Below the pieces are notes generated by a model. The model was not told the origin of the DNA, searched no databases, and saw only the letters and a program-made list of their open reading frames with translations. Positions 48,275 through 48,283 of a stretch of DNA of 48,283 nt are shown piece after piece (the first letter of the stretch is position 1; each line of letters opens with the position of its first letter). The translations under genes were made by a program, and so were the position numbers. The stretch is taken from positions 1 through 48,283 of the forward strand of contig CACEOC010000006.1 in the NCBI GenBank assembly GCA_902561075.1, given 5' to 3'. The stretch is from an uncultured Pelagibacteraceae bacterium (GTDB taxonomy: Bacteria; Pseudomonadota; Alphaproteobacteria; Pelagibacterales; Pelagibacteraceae).

Positions 48275-48283
48275 TGCTTTATT
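48274..48283 (+). CDS. possible start of a following gene (partial)
   Basis: ATG at 48274-48276 overlaps the preceding stop codon as TAATG, the overlap style used repeatedly in this window, and the frame is open to the edge. Only three codons are visible, so nothing can be said about the product. Confidence 0.3.

Noticed and set aside
1-48283. CRISPR arrays, insertion sequences, prophage, toxin-antitoxin or defence islands, tRNA or rRNA genes
   Set aside because: Looked for and not seen: no spaced direct repeats, transposase or integrase motifs, and no gap long enough for an rRNA; no tRNA-like cloverleaf recognised in the few gaps above 70 bp.

Overview
The window is a densely packed, strongly AT-rich (roughly 30% GC by eye) chromosomal segment. 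Gene content, 1-11 nt gene overlaps, very short intergenic gaps and protein sequences rich in Lys, Ile and Asn all fit a streamlined marine alphaproteobacterium of the SAR11 clade (Pelagibacterales). This assignment comes from recognising the families and layout, not from a database search. I see no rRNA, tRNA, CRISPR array, insertion sequence or prophage, and no gene-free stretch longer than about 160 bases.

Layout. 1-3237: a plus-strand run of a GFA-family tail, mtnA, a small membrane protein, a class II aldolase and a fused SAM decarboxylase-spermidine synthase; together these look like spermidine synthesis plus recycling of its by-product methylthioadenosine. 3298-5570: a polar amino acid ABC transporter (binding protein and two permeases, no ATPase here). 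5567-8441: cell-envelope genes (DUF6165, GT9 and GT4 glycosyltransferases, a membrane protein). 8446-12630: a redoxin, a gamma-carbonic anhydrase, a very short beta-carbonic-anhydrase-like protein, an FMN-binding oxidase-like protein, a hydroxyacid dehydrogenase and an MFS transporter. 12669-14340: rpoZ with a long acidic tail and a CaiB-type CoA-transferase. 14430-19994: a TRAP transporter followed by dusA and two tandem TauE/SafE exporters, the second with no usable in-frame start. 19991-24792: phosphomannomutase/phosphoglucomutase, then nrdA-nrdB-DUF1289 behind a pair of NrdR-box-like sites.

24836-30288: an FkbM methyltransferase, then a minus-strand methylcitrate-cycle operon (prpD-prpB-prpC) with LysE and Gph upstream. 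30360-32804: a stand-alone GlmU acetyltransferase domain and glmS. 32840-40285: aroG (class II), nadE, cysS, cimA, a TrmH-family rRNA/tRNA methyltransferase and rpsD. 40287-47500: a minus-strand run sfsA-map-purB-purC-purS-purQ-purL-bolA-grxD. 47522-48274: a CinA-type molybdopterin-binding-domain protein.

Most genes are core metabolism. The parts most worth a second look are the spermidine/MTA-salvage cluster with an unusual SpeD-SpeE fusion; two transporter operons in which a hairpin with a U-tract sits directly against the permease start codon; the start-less second TauE gene that one extra T would repair; the two NrdR-like boxes spaced exactly 31 bp; DUF1289 in the place where other bacteria keep the RNR ferredoxin; the split GlmU; and recurring ultra-compact divergent and convergent junctions.
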